DNA from: Paralichthys olivaceus
Taxonomy: Eukaryota; Chordata; Actinopteri; Pleuronectiformes; Paralichthyidae
DNA length: 64,000 nt
Assembly: GCF_024713975.1 (NCBI RefSeq)
Contig: NC_091112.1
Coordinates: 3,165,001 to 3,229,000 of the forward strand
Reading direction: 5' to 3'
Below the pieces are notes generated by a model. That model saw only the letters and a program-made list of their open reading frames with translations. It did no database searches and was not told the DNA's origin. The translations under genes were made by a program, and so were the position numbers. How positions within the stretch are numbered: position 1 is the first letter of the stretch; each line of letters opens with the position of its first letter. Shown piece after piece: positions 34,101 through 46,100 of the stretch.

Positions 34101-37100
34101 ACAACTGTGACTCAGCAGATTCCATATCAAGTAATCAAAGAGAAGCTTCCATATGATTCACTTCCTTCACCAGCTGGTGGGGAACTTTGTGCACTGGGCT
34201 GGTTCTATGTTACAAATCTTCATTTGTGTTGTTGTTATTATATAAAATACTGATGAGTTGATTTTAATGTGACCAGTGACCTAATGCACAAAAAAAAAAA
34301 CTGCTCCCATGCCTTTAAGTGGGTGGTTAAAAAGCCTTAAATTAAAAATGCACTGCGTCATGATAAAAATACACCTACGCTCACAGGAACACTTGAACTC
34401 CAATTTCACGCATGAGTTTTAAGAACACTTGTACTCACAGTGTTGTTCGAGCTTTTGCAAATAATTAAATTCTGCTATTTTTGGTTCACCATCATTTGTA
34501 ATGAAATGAAATTTCCTCGTACAGTTGCATTTGCTTGTTTTTCCATCAAGCTACATTTACTTCTGCTTATTACCTGGGAGAGGTCGAGAAGACAAATCGT
34601 CATAGAAACGCCTCAGGAGAAGGTTATCAATAAACTACTGATAATGATTTTGACAAGAGAAGACATCGAGGGCTTCTTTCAGGAGTAATGATGCTTTGTT
34701 TCACAGCTACACTGGATTCTTGTCTTGGCTCTGAAACTCTATAACCACATCACAGAGATGTTTGTCTCACCAACACAACTTTTCTACACAAAATGTTCAG
34801 CGACTGTCTGAACAAAAGAAACCTGAACGTTCATATGCAACTGGTTTTTATCCCTTTTTGCAGCTTTTGCACTCAGACATGGCAGCGTGTGTGTGTGTGT
34901 GTGTCAGTCACCGGTGCAGAAGCAGAATAATGGTGGCTTTTTAGCCAATCCTTTTATCAGCGCTCTGCCTCTCTCCTTTTAAAGAGGAAGAAGTGGATTA
35001 GATGGTGAGAGAAGAGACTTCTTCAAAGACACTTGGAAGTAATGAGGGAGGAAATACTAAGGAGGCCGGACAGATGGAGGTGACTTGATGCTGTGCTGTG
35101 CAGGAGAAGTGCAGATATCCACATAAAATACTGTATGGATCCAAATAAACGGTTGGAAAAGCAAATAAAAAAACTGTCACGATGGATCATTCATACAAGT
35201 GGATGGTTTGAAAATACATGTCTGTTCAAACCGACAAGTTTAAAAGAGCTGAACTCCGGAGAAAGCAGAATAATATTGGGAACTGAAGTGAAAAGAAAAT
35301 TTGGCAGTTCACGTCTCTCCTTCTCATTAGGTTCTTTGTTGATTCAGTCGAAAAACAAAAGGTGATAATGAACACGTCTCCGTTCCTCACGTTCCTGCCA
35401 GATATGGATCGGGTCTCATCACAACTGGACCGGTTTAGTGCTCAGGCTTTGCCAGTAATCACAGAGTGGTGTCGATACAGTTCACACACACAGATCTCTC
35501 CAGAGGTTGTAGAAGAGGAAATTGGCAAAGAGTCGTCTGTATATGAAGATTAAACTGATTCAGCACAGACTTTACTCTCTCTCCTCTATCATAATATGCT
35601 TCATCATTCTTTTTAACTTTAAAAGTTTGCTCTAACACTAGCCTGAATTTAAAAAGTTTCTTTAACTTATTGCTGACTGTGTTTTTACTCTTTTTAGAAT
35701 TAGAGCACAACAGGATTTTTTCAGACTGAATGCAAAAAGTGTGAATGATCCTCAGCCGCCTCTCACGTCTGTAGTTTGCATTAAAGTCCTTCAGCTTTTC
35801 TTAGCTGGTGTGATCCCTCTTAGAAAATATTAAGCTGATTGTTCCTGATTTAAATTTGGTGTTTCCTGCACTGTTGAGCTACGGTCACTGTGCTTTGCTC
35901 CTCTTGAAATTTTGAGCAGCTACTTTTCATCCTATAGGCCAAAACCCCAGAAGCTGTAGCCTGAAAGAAAATAATGCATGAATCCCCCTTCAGATCAGAA
36001 ATGGATGAAAAGGGCTTTGTTGATAAAAGATGGACTCAATGGGACTAAACTTTATAAATATTTATCAGAGAACAACCTTTCTCCTGTTCAGAGGAAGCAG
36101 ACATGCAGCCACTGTATTTGTGATTTAAGTTTTCAAGTGCCACCTGAACTGTCCCTCAATTTATTAAACTGCAGTTATGGACTTCCTACGAAAACCCACC
36201 TTCTCCAATGCTGCTCAAGCTTTTCAAATTCTTTGAGTTATTATTTATTTCTCTCGGACTCGAAACACTCATGCAGAAGTCACTGACGACGATGGCGGAC
36301 GTACGTGCCATGCAGATTTTAATTCCAGCTGATGAGAAATAGCCCTGTTTACCATCGCAATGTTGAGCGATGCTTTTAATGAAAATCTCCAGTCAGCACC
36401 TGGACTGGATCCACGTCGAAACCAGCTAATGTGTTTCTTGGCCTGTGGCCCGAACATGGCTCTAAATTTGATTGAAATGTTTTAAGTGGTGTTGGAGAGC
36501 TCGTTCTCACCAGCAGGTAAACACTGAATCACAGAAGGTCATGGGTTCGTTCTCAGCAGAGGCAACAAGGAAAAAAAAAAAAACCGAATCAATGATTTGT
36601 TACAGCGGCTGTGAGATCCATTAAACTGTGTCACATTTACAGTTATTTAGTGTTTTTGTAATAGACTTCCATCTGCTGTAGAGTTGTCTGTATGTTTACT
36701 GATTTAAAAATGTTTATTTCCTTAATGCAAGTTTTATATATTTGGTTTTATTAGATAAAATGTAAAATATTATTATTATTATTAATATCATGAGGGTTTC
36801 AATGACGTCTTAAGAATCATTGCCACTTTTTGTAATGTGCATATTAGATGATACATGGAACATTTTCCAATTCCCTAATATCTGCATCTGCTGAAGATTC
36901 AACTGTATTTCCATTTAATTCTTCGTGTTATTAGATGTTTTATGTGTGACTCAGTCACAGCTGGTGCAGGTCTGTCTTTAACTTAATCATCATACATTTC
37001 TCTCCCATTTGAACTCAGATCCCATTTACTTCTGGCAGCAGACCGGGGAGGACATCACGGTGTGTGTGCGAACGCCCGAGGGCGTCACCAAAGAGGAGGT

Positions 37101-40100
37101 GCAGTTCACACTGACGGCGGACAACATCAGCATCGGAGTCCAGGGTTTCTCTCCTTTACTGGAGGGCCAGATGTTTGCATCTGTTGACCCTGAAGCCAGC
37201 GCCTGGATCATCAGAGACGACAAAAGGTTCGCAGCCTGGACTCTACACAGTTGTTGTTCTTGAGTTGTTCTTTGTTTGCAGCAGTGACAAAGGAAACCTC
37301 ACACTTTTTTCACTGGCGTTCTCAGTCTGTTATCAAAACCATACATTTCACGTACTGTAAAGAATCTGCACACCTCCTACTCACAGATTTACCCTCTACA
37401 TGTGTAGGGACTGGGAAACTTTTATTGACGATCACCCGAGGAAAAACTTCTTTCTAAAGTGCCACCTCGTCTCATCTTGCTGTGACCCTGGTCACCGCGT
37501 TTTCAGCGCCAGTCGCTCCTCATAGGTTTAAGTGAATTGGCTCCTCACAGCAGCCTCGCGTAGACCAGTGCGTTGGCTCTGCATCAATCCTACGCAGAAG
37601 TATAAACTGCTCCCCACTGTGAGATGTGGGGATGAGATTCTATCTCACACTGTGTGATGCACTCGCCTCCCCAGCGTTTACCAAGAATGTATTTTAATGA
37701 AGTGTGTGTGAAGGTGACGGTGTTCAGGTTGTGGACCAACTGTCTGTCCACTTTTTAAATTACATCCAGTGTGATGGCAAAGCTATAAAAAAAAAAAAAA
37801 AGAATGGAGGGAGTTTTCATAAGCACTGAATCTGTCCAGTCGTCAATACGAGTTGAGTCATATCTCCTAATTATAGTCCTTTCACCTTCTGTTTCAGCTC
37901 TCCATCTCTGCTTCCTGTTCCTTCAATAGGAGTCCTTCAATGCTCCATTCAGTGTAAAAACATGTTACATAGTCTGTTTCTGATCATTCTTGAAAAGTTT
38001 GAAGGTTGTCGTGTGTCTGAGAAAGAGAGAGGACACCTGCGTCACTTCGTCTGTCTCGTTTAAGAGAACAGGACAATAATCTATAACTGACTGTGAAGTG
38101 GACACAAGTGTTTATCCTGGAAGCATTATTTTTTACCTCCGCCAAGGAGGTCATGTTCTGTTTGTTGGTTCCACGAGCTGGGTTGAAGGATGAGACATTA
38201 ACCAGGAAAAAAAAAAATGAAAATCCAGATCTAGTTCATTCAGATGTGCTTTCCTGAAGGGACTGTTGGGCCTTGGCGGAGTTATGTGCTCTGCTTTGTG
38301 CCATTCCAGTTTATTTTGTATTATTTAAACTCATCCCTGCTAATCTACCAAAGATACATTTTGACCATCATGCAGCATTTAGTGGATGATGAAGCCGGTG
38401 AGACTTTCTCTCTGTCTGTGTATCTTCTGTTTCATGTCCATCTAGATGTTCTCTTCAGCTGTGAATATCTCAACGAAATCACACGTTCATTCTGGGTGTT
38501 GACTGTGTTCTTTCAAGGAAACACAAAGGACATTATGGCCCCCAGCAAAATGCAGATTACTAGATTAATTCCAAGTGTTGAAAAAATGAAATCGAGTAGG
38601 TTTGTCTCATCTGTGCATCGTGTCTGCAGACGTGTAGCATCTGGACGTTCATTTACAATGTAAATATCTTCATTGTGCATGTTTTTCAACACTAATGAGT
38701 TCTGCTCTTTATAGATCAGACGCTGAGCTCCATCATGCTCTCCTTTGTCCTGAGCCGAATTAACAAGCTGCCCATTGTGTGTCTTTCATATCTTCTTATA
38801 TTGCACACATGGACTATTACACACTTTCTCTCTGTATAATAGAGGAGGGTTGATTCTGAGCATTTGGCTGACTATTTTTATACTTGGCAAAAAAAAAATC
38901 TTGTTTTACGAGGTGATGAAAAATAAATAATCAAAAAAAATTGTATGAATTACCAGGGAAGGGTTCTGATCCGGTTGGCAAAATATATTTTTTTTTATCT
39001 TTAGTAAAGAGCAACGAAGACAACATTTAGGTATCTTCTCAGGCCTTCTCATTTTGAAATGTCTCAATATTTTCTGTTTACAAATGACAATGATTATGTT
39101 CATTGGCTGAGTAAAAACATTTTGTGATGAATCCAGTAACAAATAACAGGATAAAGCATAATTCAGTATGTTCTCCTCTTAACAATGGGAAAACGTGTGA
39201 CGTTCACAAAATGCATAAACGCAAACATTATAACAAAGAAGATAATGTCATTCAAATGTTATTCTAATTCATTCTCATTCCTTGAATCTATACACAATGA
39301 CCTTCATTAACATCTTTGGGTGAAACCCTGAGAATTAATGACCAGGGTCGCGTGTCCCTGTGATGAATCTAGGCACACACGGCCCATTCTAACCCGTTCA
39401 TGGAAAAAATCTGTAAATCCTCACATCTGAGAGCCTGCAGCTATCACTTCCATGGAATGTTTGCCTGAATGAATAATTGTATAACTGCTGCAGCGCCAAT
39501 CAAAACACATTTTACTTCTAAATTTCATAACAACAATAAGTAAGTGATGTACGAGGCCAGATGTCGGGCAATTTCCTGAAATTGTGGAAAGCTGAGATTC
39601 TGGCTCTCCAACTGATCACTAGCACTTTGAATGATAGAGGACATGTGACTGTGTCCTCAGCCTGGAGGTGACCCTGCAGAAACGCAGCGAGGGACCCATG
39701 TGGCCGGAGCTGGTGATGGGGGACAGGAGAGGGGAGTACGTGATGAGTGACGAGCAGGCCGCCCTTATCCACGAAAGACTGACACACCTCACCTCCGAAG
39801 ACCTGGTGAGGACACAAACAACTTCAGTGTGCCCGGAACTACCTCAAATGACAGAAACCATTATTTGACCCACAGGGATTAATAAAGTGTTTCTGATTCT
39901 GATACTGCAGCCAATCACCAGGGGGCGATCAAGATGATTCGGCTTCACTTTTGGGTGCTTTCATCTTTCTTCTTCTACATGAATAAATAAAAACAATGTA
40001 TGAGAAGAAAAACTTTAATGACCAAACAAACCCTGTTTGAAAATATCCGCAGCTTTGTCCTCACTTTTGTTTTCTAAGGAGTTTTCCTCCTCACGTTCCA

Positions 40101-43100
40101 CACGGTTTTTATTAAGTCCATCCCTTCCTCCTCCTCCTCCTCCTCCTGCGTGGCCCCTCACCTCTGTCTCTCTCCTCTTCAGCTGCTCTGAGCCTCTTCT
40201 TCCTGACGTCTTGTACACAGCGTCCCCAGAGTCGCTCCCAGTCTAACTTTGGGTGGCATTTTTATCCGCTTCCTTTCTCACCCTCACCCTCCATTAGTAT
40301 CATCCAGGCCCACTCGGGGCCTTCAGTTCAAATCAAGCCTTTTACATGCTAATAAATGCAAAGCAAGTGTAACTGAAGCCTCTGACTTGTTCTCCTGTTC
40401 CTCCTTTTTTGTACAGAACGGAAACCCAGACAAGGACAAGCCCCCTTGTAACTCCCAAGAGCTGGAGGATTGTGATGTGTTCCCAGAAGACAGCTCCAGC
40501 CTTACACACTTTGACGCAGAATCGCTCAAGCCCACTCGGGTGGTGAGTAACATCTCCCCTCCTTCCCCTTGTGAACGCTTTGTTTTTCCAATCCTTTGAG
40601 CTCAAGCGCTCCTGTTTAACATTTTGAGTCATTTCTGTCGCCTCTTCCCATCGGTCATTCCCCTCAAGTGTGCCGTTTGATACCTGATGCTCGCCGCCTC
40701 GATAAGAGCGTGTTTTTATTCCGCCCAGCTCGCAGTGAGTGAGCCACCGCTGGCCTTGACCTTAACAAGCCACTTCACCAGAGAGCTCCACCGAAGCCTA
40801 GTAAAGAAAGAACAGGCTTACCCACTTCATTAGCAGCACATGTCCTCGTGTCTTGAATCGCAAGAAGTCGCACAATAGTAGCCGATGTCTATTTTCATCA
40901 ATTCCCATGAAAGATTACGTTTGTGCAACATGTCACTTTGCAGTTATTTGAGCGGTTAAACAACAAGTCCTGCACCTGAAAAGTTTCTTTTCGGTTGTTG
41001 ATGCAACAAAAGTTAGATTTGCTTTGAAATGGGATTCATCATCCATGTTTATATGCAGTCTATGACACTAACAAAGAAGTGTTGGCGTTTGCTGTTGTGT
41101 GTTAACATTTCCATCCACAGGATCCGACTGCTAACACGGCTCAGAGGCTCATATCTGAAGGAAAACACATTTGATTTCCAGTTTGAGTGAAGAACGTGTT
41201 TTTTCAGAGTAAAAGCAAAAGCATATTCTCAGGGTAACAAACAAGGAACTCGTCTTTTCCATTATCACACGCTTGTTATGTAAGCTTTCATTTCATTTCA
41301 CATTTTATCGCTCTGTAAACCTTGTTTTTTTTACCTGGTGAACATTCATGAGGTTTCACAACAGGTGACCTTCAGGGGAAGCTGTGGTTGGAAGGAGGTT
41401 TGCAAACATTTAATCTGAAATGCTACCATGAAATTCCAGCCTTGTTTTTCTTCTTTTTTTTTTTTTTTTCATCACTATTATTTTTCAACATGTCTTAGCA
41501 GTTGGAAGGTTTTGTGCTTAAGAAGAGAAATGATTGAGGCCGGTGGAAGCCTGTCTTCGATCTCCATCTGGAAAAATGGCCACATGCGTCCTTCTCTCGC
41601 CATTGTTGTTTGCCCCAAGGTTAAAAACACATGTATCACGTGTTTCAGATTTTATTGAAGACAGGAAAACATGTGTTCCTTAGATGGAAGCGATACATGA
41701 CACTTTGTACATAAACATAAATTCTCTTACATATGTATTTTGTTTGAAGCAGCTCAACCTCTGTATTATGTTGAAAATGCCAAATAATGAGCATAAGTGA
41801 AGATTTTTCTTTTCCCACACAGTTTTCAAAAGCTTCAGTCTTTTTTGGACATTAGTCTGTGTCCGTTCTCTTTCTGTTTCATTTGCACAAAATGATCTTT
41901 GTGTTTATGGTTATGAATTCTCCATCATGAAAACTCTCGTCCTTTCATAATGTAATGAAAGGCTAATGAGTGTTCTGTGGTGATGAACAGCTGGACGTGT
42001 ATAAAAAGCCTTTTATGTTTCTTCCCTCTGCAGAAAGTACAGACAGACACGCAGCTGCCATTATGATCATATCCGTATACCGTTAGCCATTTGAAGGGCA
42101 GTCGGGTCTGTTTGTTCTGCATGTGTGTGAACATGTGAGTGTCTACAGGTGTGTACACGTGCGTGTGCGTGTTTGTCTGTATCCAGGAAGGTGTTTCTTC
42201 ACTTCCTACCCACGCTGAATCCCCTTTAATGCTTCCGTTGCTCACTGACCAGTAGGACACTTGCTGAGCTTTTATTCAGTTTATAACTTTGGTACTTCTA
42301 TCAATTTGTGTTTCTCTTTGGTTCCGATCCGAGTTGAAAAGACGTCAAATGGGTTTACGCGTGTTCTCCAGAGGGAAGTTGTTATTCATACCATCCATGT
42401 CTGAAAAACCTTTTATAATGGACTCTGTCTGTAGACCTGGTAACTGTAGTTTCTGCTTTGGCTCTGGAAATATGAGTCCACGGATGCTCATATTTGTGTT
42501 TTCTTGAAATCTTTGAAATCATGTATAATTACTTATAGCACAAAATCTAAACTAAATATTTACCAATGTTAATTCTTTAAGTTGAGGACACTTTTAATAA
42601 AGTTACTCCTATTTTTTTTTTAACATGCTGTTTGTCTGCAGGTGTCTGTATTTGACTCCGGGCTGCAGATCTCTTTTGGTTTGAAGAAGAAATAACTTGA
42701 GTAACTTTGATGTGTTTTCAGCGTGTTGGTAAATAAATGATGTAGGCGATCTCCTCAGGTCGGTTTCAGGCAGGAAGCTATCGCATCGAGCGCTGTAGCT
42801 CTTGAAAACTACAGGAATGAATCCGAACGTAACACTGCTTTGGAATGGTGGGATCATTTCTATGCAGCACCAGTATGTAATCCCTTCATGAATATACTTA
42901 CACATACACAGGTCTCACATATTTTTAGATAGGTCTTAATTATGTTAACATTCATTAGAAGCTACTTTTTTAGGCAGCATGTAAACTTTATGTAATGACT
43001 CTGTGAGTTACTTAGGTACAGATATTAACACGCTGTAATAAAACTGATCTTCTACAAACACTGACAGAATTTATCTCGCTTCACTCGGCTTCGCTGTTGG

Positions 43101-46100
43101 AAAGATAATGGACACTGTCTCTGTCTGTGATTGATAAAACCTGTATCTCTGCAGTGCCAAGAAAAATCATCATAGATTTCAGACACAAACATGGTGTGAA
43201 ACCTGTGCTGGTGGCAACCAGGACGTCTACGACCCCACAAGGTTTTTAAATCTAATATCGCCTGGTTTTTCTCAGGCACCCTGATATTTTATTTCCACAT
43301 TCATGATCACGTCAGACCGGATGACAGGAAGCTTTCACTTGATGCAATTTATTTAACAGTTGAACTTTGGCTGTTTTTTTTAAAGGAAAAAAAAAAAAAC
43401 GTTGTCCAGCATCTCGAGCACGAGAAAATTCTTGAGTAAACAACTGTGTGTCCTTTGTACGTGAAGGCGAGCGAGCTGCAGAATCACAGGGACATGTCGG
43501 CCGCAATGACGGAGAGTTGACATTTCAGCTGTTATTAAAGACATCTGGCCTCCGTGTGCAGGTGCATTTGCTTTTGATTTCTTAATGTCAGATTCTCATT
43601 TCCTGTCCTCCGGCTACAAAGCCTGTAAATCCCTTTGATGAGAAGAAACAAGCATTCGCTAAAAGCTTTTCCAGCCTGAGTCACACAGATACAGTTATTT
43701 ATTCTCAGTGCTCGTCTCTGCTGCATCTAATTGTAGTATTTATGTTGCGTACATATATACATAAAGTGCAGTACTGGAAGACGAGATTTATTTGAAAGAA
43801 AATAAGTATGTCTTTGCAGTCAAGTTAGTGATGCTGCGGAAATAAGACCGTCACAGTCAGTGTCATTATAGCGTGTGAGAATAATCATTTGTGTTTTAAG
43901 CCCTTTCTTAAAACGTACCTACACCAGATTGTTCATTTAAATTAAATCTTTCTTAGTATTGATTTGTAACACTGGAATCAGCGGGAAGCTATTTTCTGGA
44001 TTCCAGAGGTGAGTCTGTCGCTCTGTTCTGCTACAGTTCACTCCTCTTCATTCAATCCGCTTCACTCCGCTTTTATTCTCTCGTCACTTTCGCCGTGTTT
44101 ACTTTTTTGTGAGGGTTTTGATTGCAGTGGGTTATAAAGAAAGACGTGAACCCTCATACCTGGGAGAGTGAGCAGGCCAGAGGCTGCTGGAAAAGGTTTT
44201 GCTCGACAATAGTTTAGAAAAAGCCTCATGGTTGGATTTTAACTTTTTTTTTATTAATTTTTTTTCAATGAATCTCAGAGGAAATGGTTTAACTTTGCAA
44301 GACTCTCACCAGCAGACGTCAACAGAGTCATGTATTAGTCAGAGTAACACTGCTGAGTCACTGACTTTGAAAAGGTGGGAAAGTCTCAATGAAGGAAAAA
44401 TGATTTTAGAGCGAATCCTGAAATTACGTGTGTGTGTGAGAGAGAATTTTTAATAATGGTGGCACAGAGATGACTTCGCTGTTTCTATACGTCTTTATCA
44501 AACAATAAGTTTGAAGTCACAGCCCACGCTCACACCCAGAAACAGCAGAAGCTGATTTCATCGATTGATGATATCCTTCGGTACCGAACAGGAACCAAGC
44601 GTCGAAGTCGCTGTCTCGACACTGACTGATGAAACCTGTTTGTAACTACACAGGTCTGATGAGCCATTTCCCCGTTTCATTCTGAAAACTTCCTCAGTAA
44701 GAAGAAATTAATGACGTGCAAGTTTTAAAGCAAACATTTCCGATTCTTTTTAAAAGTCTGTGCAGCACAACAACAAAAGAAGAAGTGAAATCACAGAAAG
44801 TATCTCATCACTCCCACCGAGGCATCGGTTTACTTCTACGTTTGTTTGTTAGTTTGTTAGTTAGCAGGATTACGAAGGATGAGGGAAAGAATCAGGCATG
44901 TTTAGATACGTGTTCGTGTGAAATCTGGTGCAGATCCAAACAATAATCTGGATCCAGTGAATTTAAATGAGGAGGAGATCAGGGGCTTCGACCCCTGAAT
45001 TGGAACAAAGCTCATCAGTCTGTGGTCCAGTCACATTTTATATCAAATTTAAAATAAACAAAACACTTTCTTTAATTGTTTTAGCTCAAATGTCCATGAA
45101 ACACAAATCAAACATGTGTATGAAGCTGTTAATGAGACATTCCTTTGCCCTCCACGACATCAACTCCTGATCTGAGTCAAGCTGGATCATCTTTATTGAA
45201 GGACCTTGTCAGAAACCGACATCATCGTCAATCAACAGGCTGCCCTGAAGTTCGGAGCCATCGTCTGTTATCATCTTGCGCCAAATCAAACACAAGTGGC
45301 AAGAAAAATGGGTTTTGGAGTGGAGGAGTGATGGCTCGCTAAACGGCCTGTCATCACGCGCAACATCAACCCCCAACATGCAAGGCTGGTTTATGCAGAG
45401 TTTTCAATGCCTGTCAAGTGCGTGTTGAGATGGGCGGGCCCGCGCTGCCTGACAGACACGTTGGCAGTCGGCTCCGCAGGATGTGGGCCGACAGCCGAGC
45501 GAGGGATCGGTGTGAGGAGCCAGATGTCGAGGAGAGATCGTGTCACAGCAATGATCGTTTTCTGTCCAAAACAAATCGGACCAGAATAGCAGCAAAGCGC
45601 ACACAGGCCATTACGTCAAGCTCATTCATCGGCCTGAGCCATCTGGGCTGCAAATAGAAGGTTGTGATCACACACTGTTCAAAATACCAAAATAATCGCC
45701 CATCGAGGCCACGGTGAATTTTAAAATGAGATCAGCTACAGGCAGGAATCTGAATTTTGATAATCCAGGTTTTTACTCTCAAACTACTTCACGTGTCCAG
45801 AGTCTCGCACTTCAAGTCCTCAAATCGATGAGTCACAGAGAATAAACTTCAGTTGACCGAAGTTTCAGCTCCTTGTGTCTGTTTCCCTCCTCTCTCCCTC
45901 TCTCCAGGTGAATCTAGGCAGCCACCAGTACCTGTTCACCGTGGACGTGAACCCCTCTGAAATGCCGTGCCTCTGCCTGCGACACGACGTGGACGCCCTG
46001 GTGTGGCAGCCGCGTCCTGACCAGCCCAGTAACATGTGGGAGCACGTCGCCACGTTCAACGCTTTGGGTGAGTATACGTGAAAACCCTCAGAGAAAAAAT

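Noticed and set aside
44960..44995. Small hairpin around AGGGGCTTCGACCCCT as a structured RNA or terminator
   Set aside because: Short stem within a repeat remnant in an intron; such stems occur by chance and nothing else supports an RNA gene.
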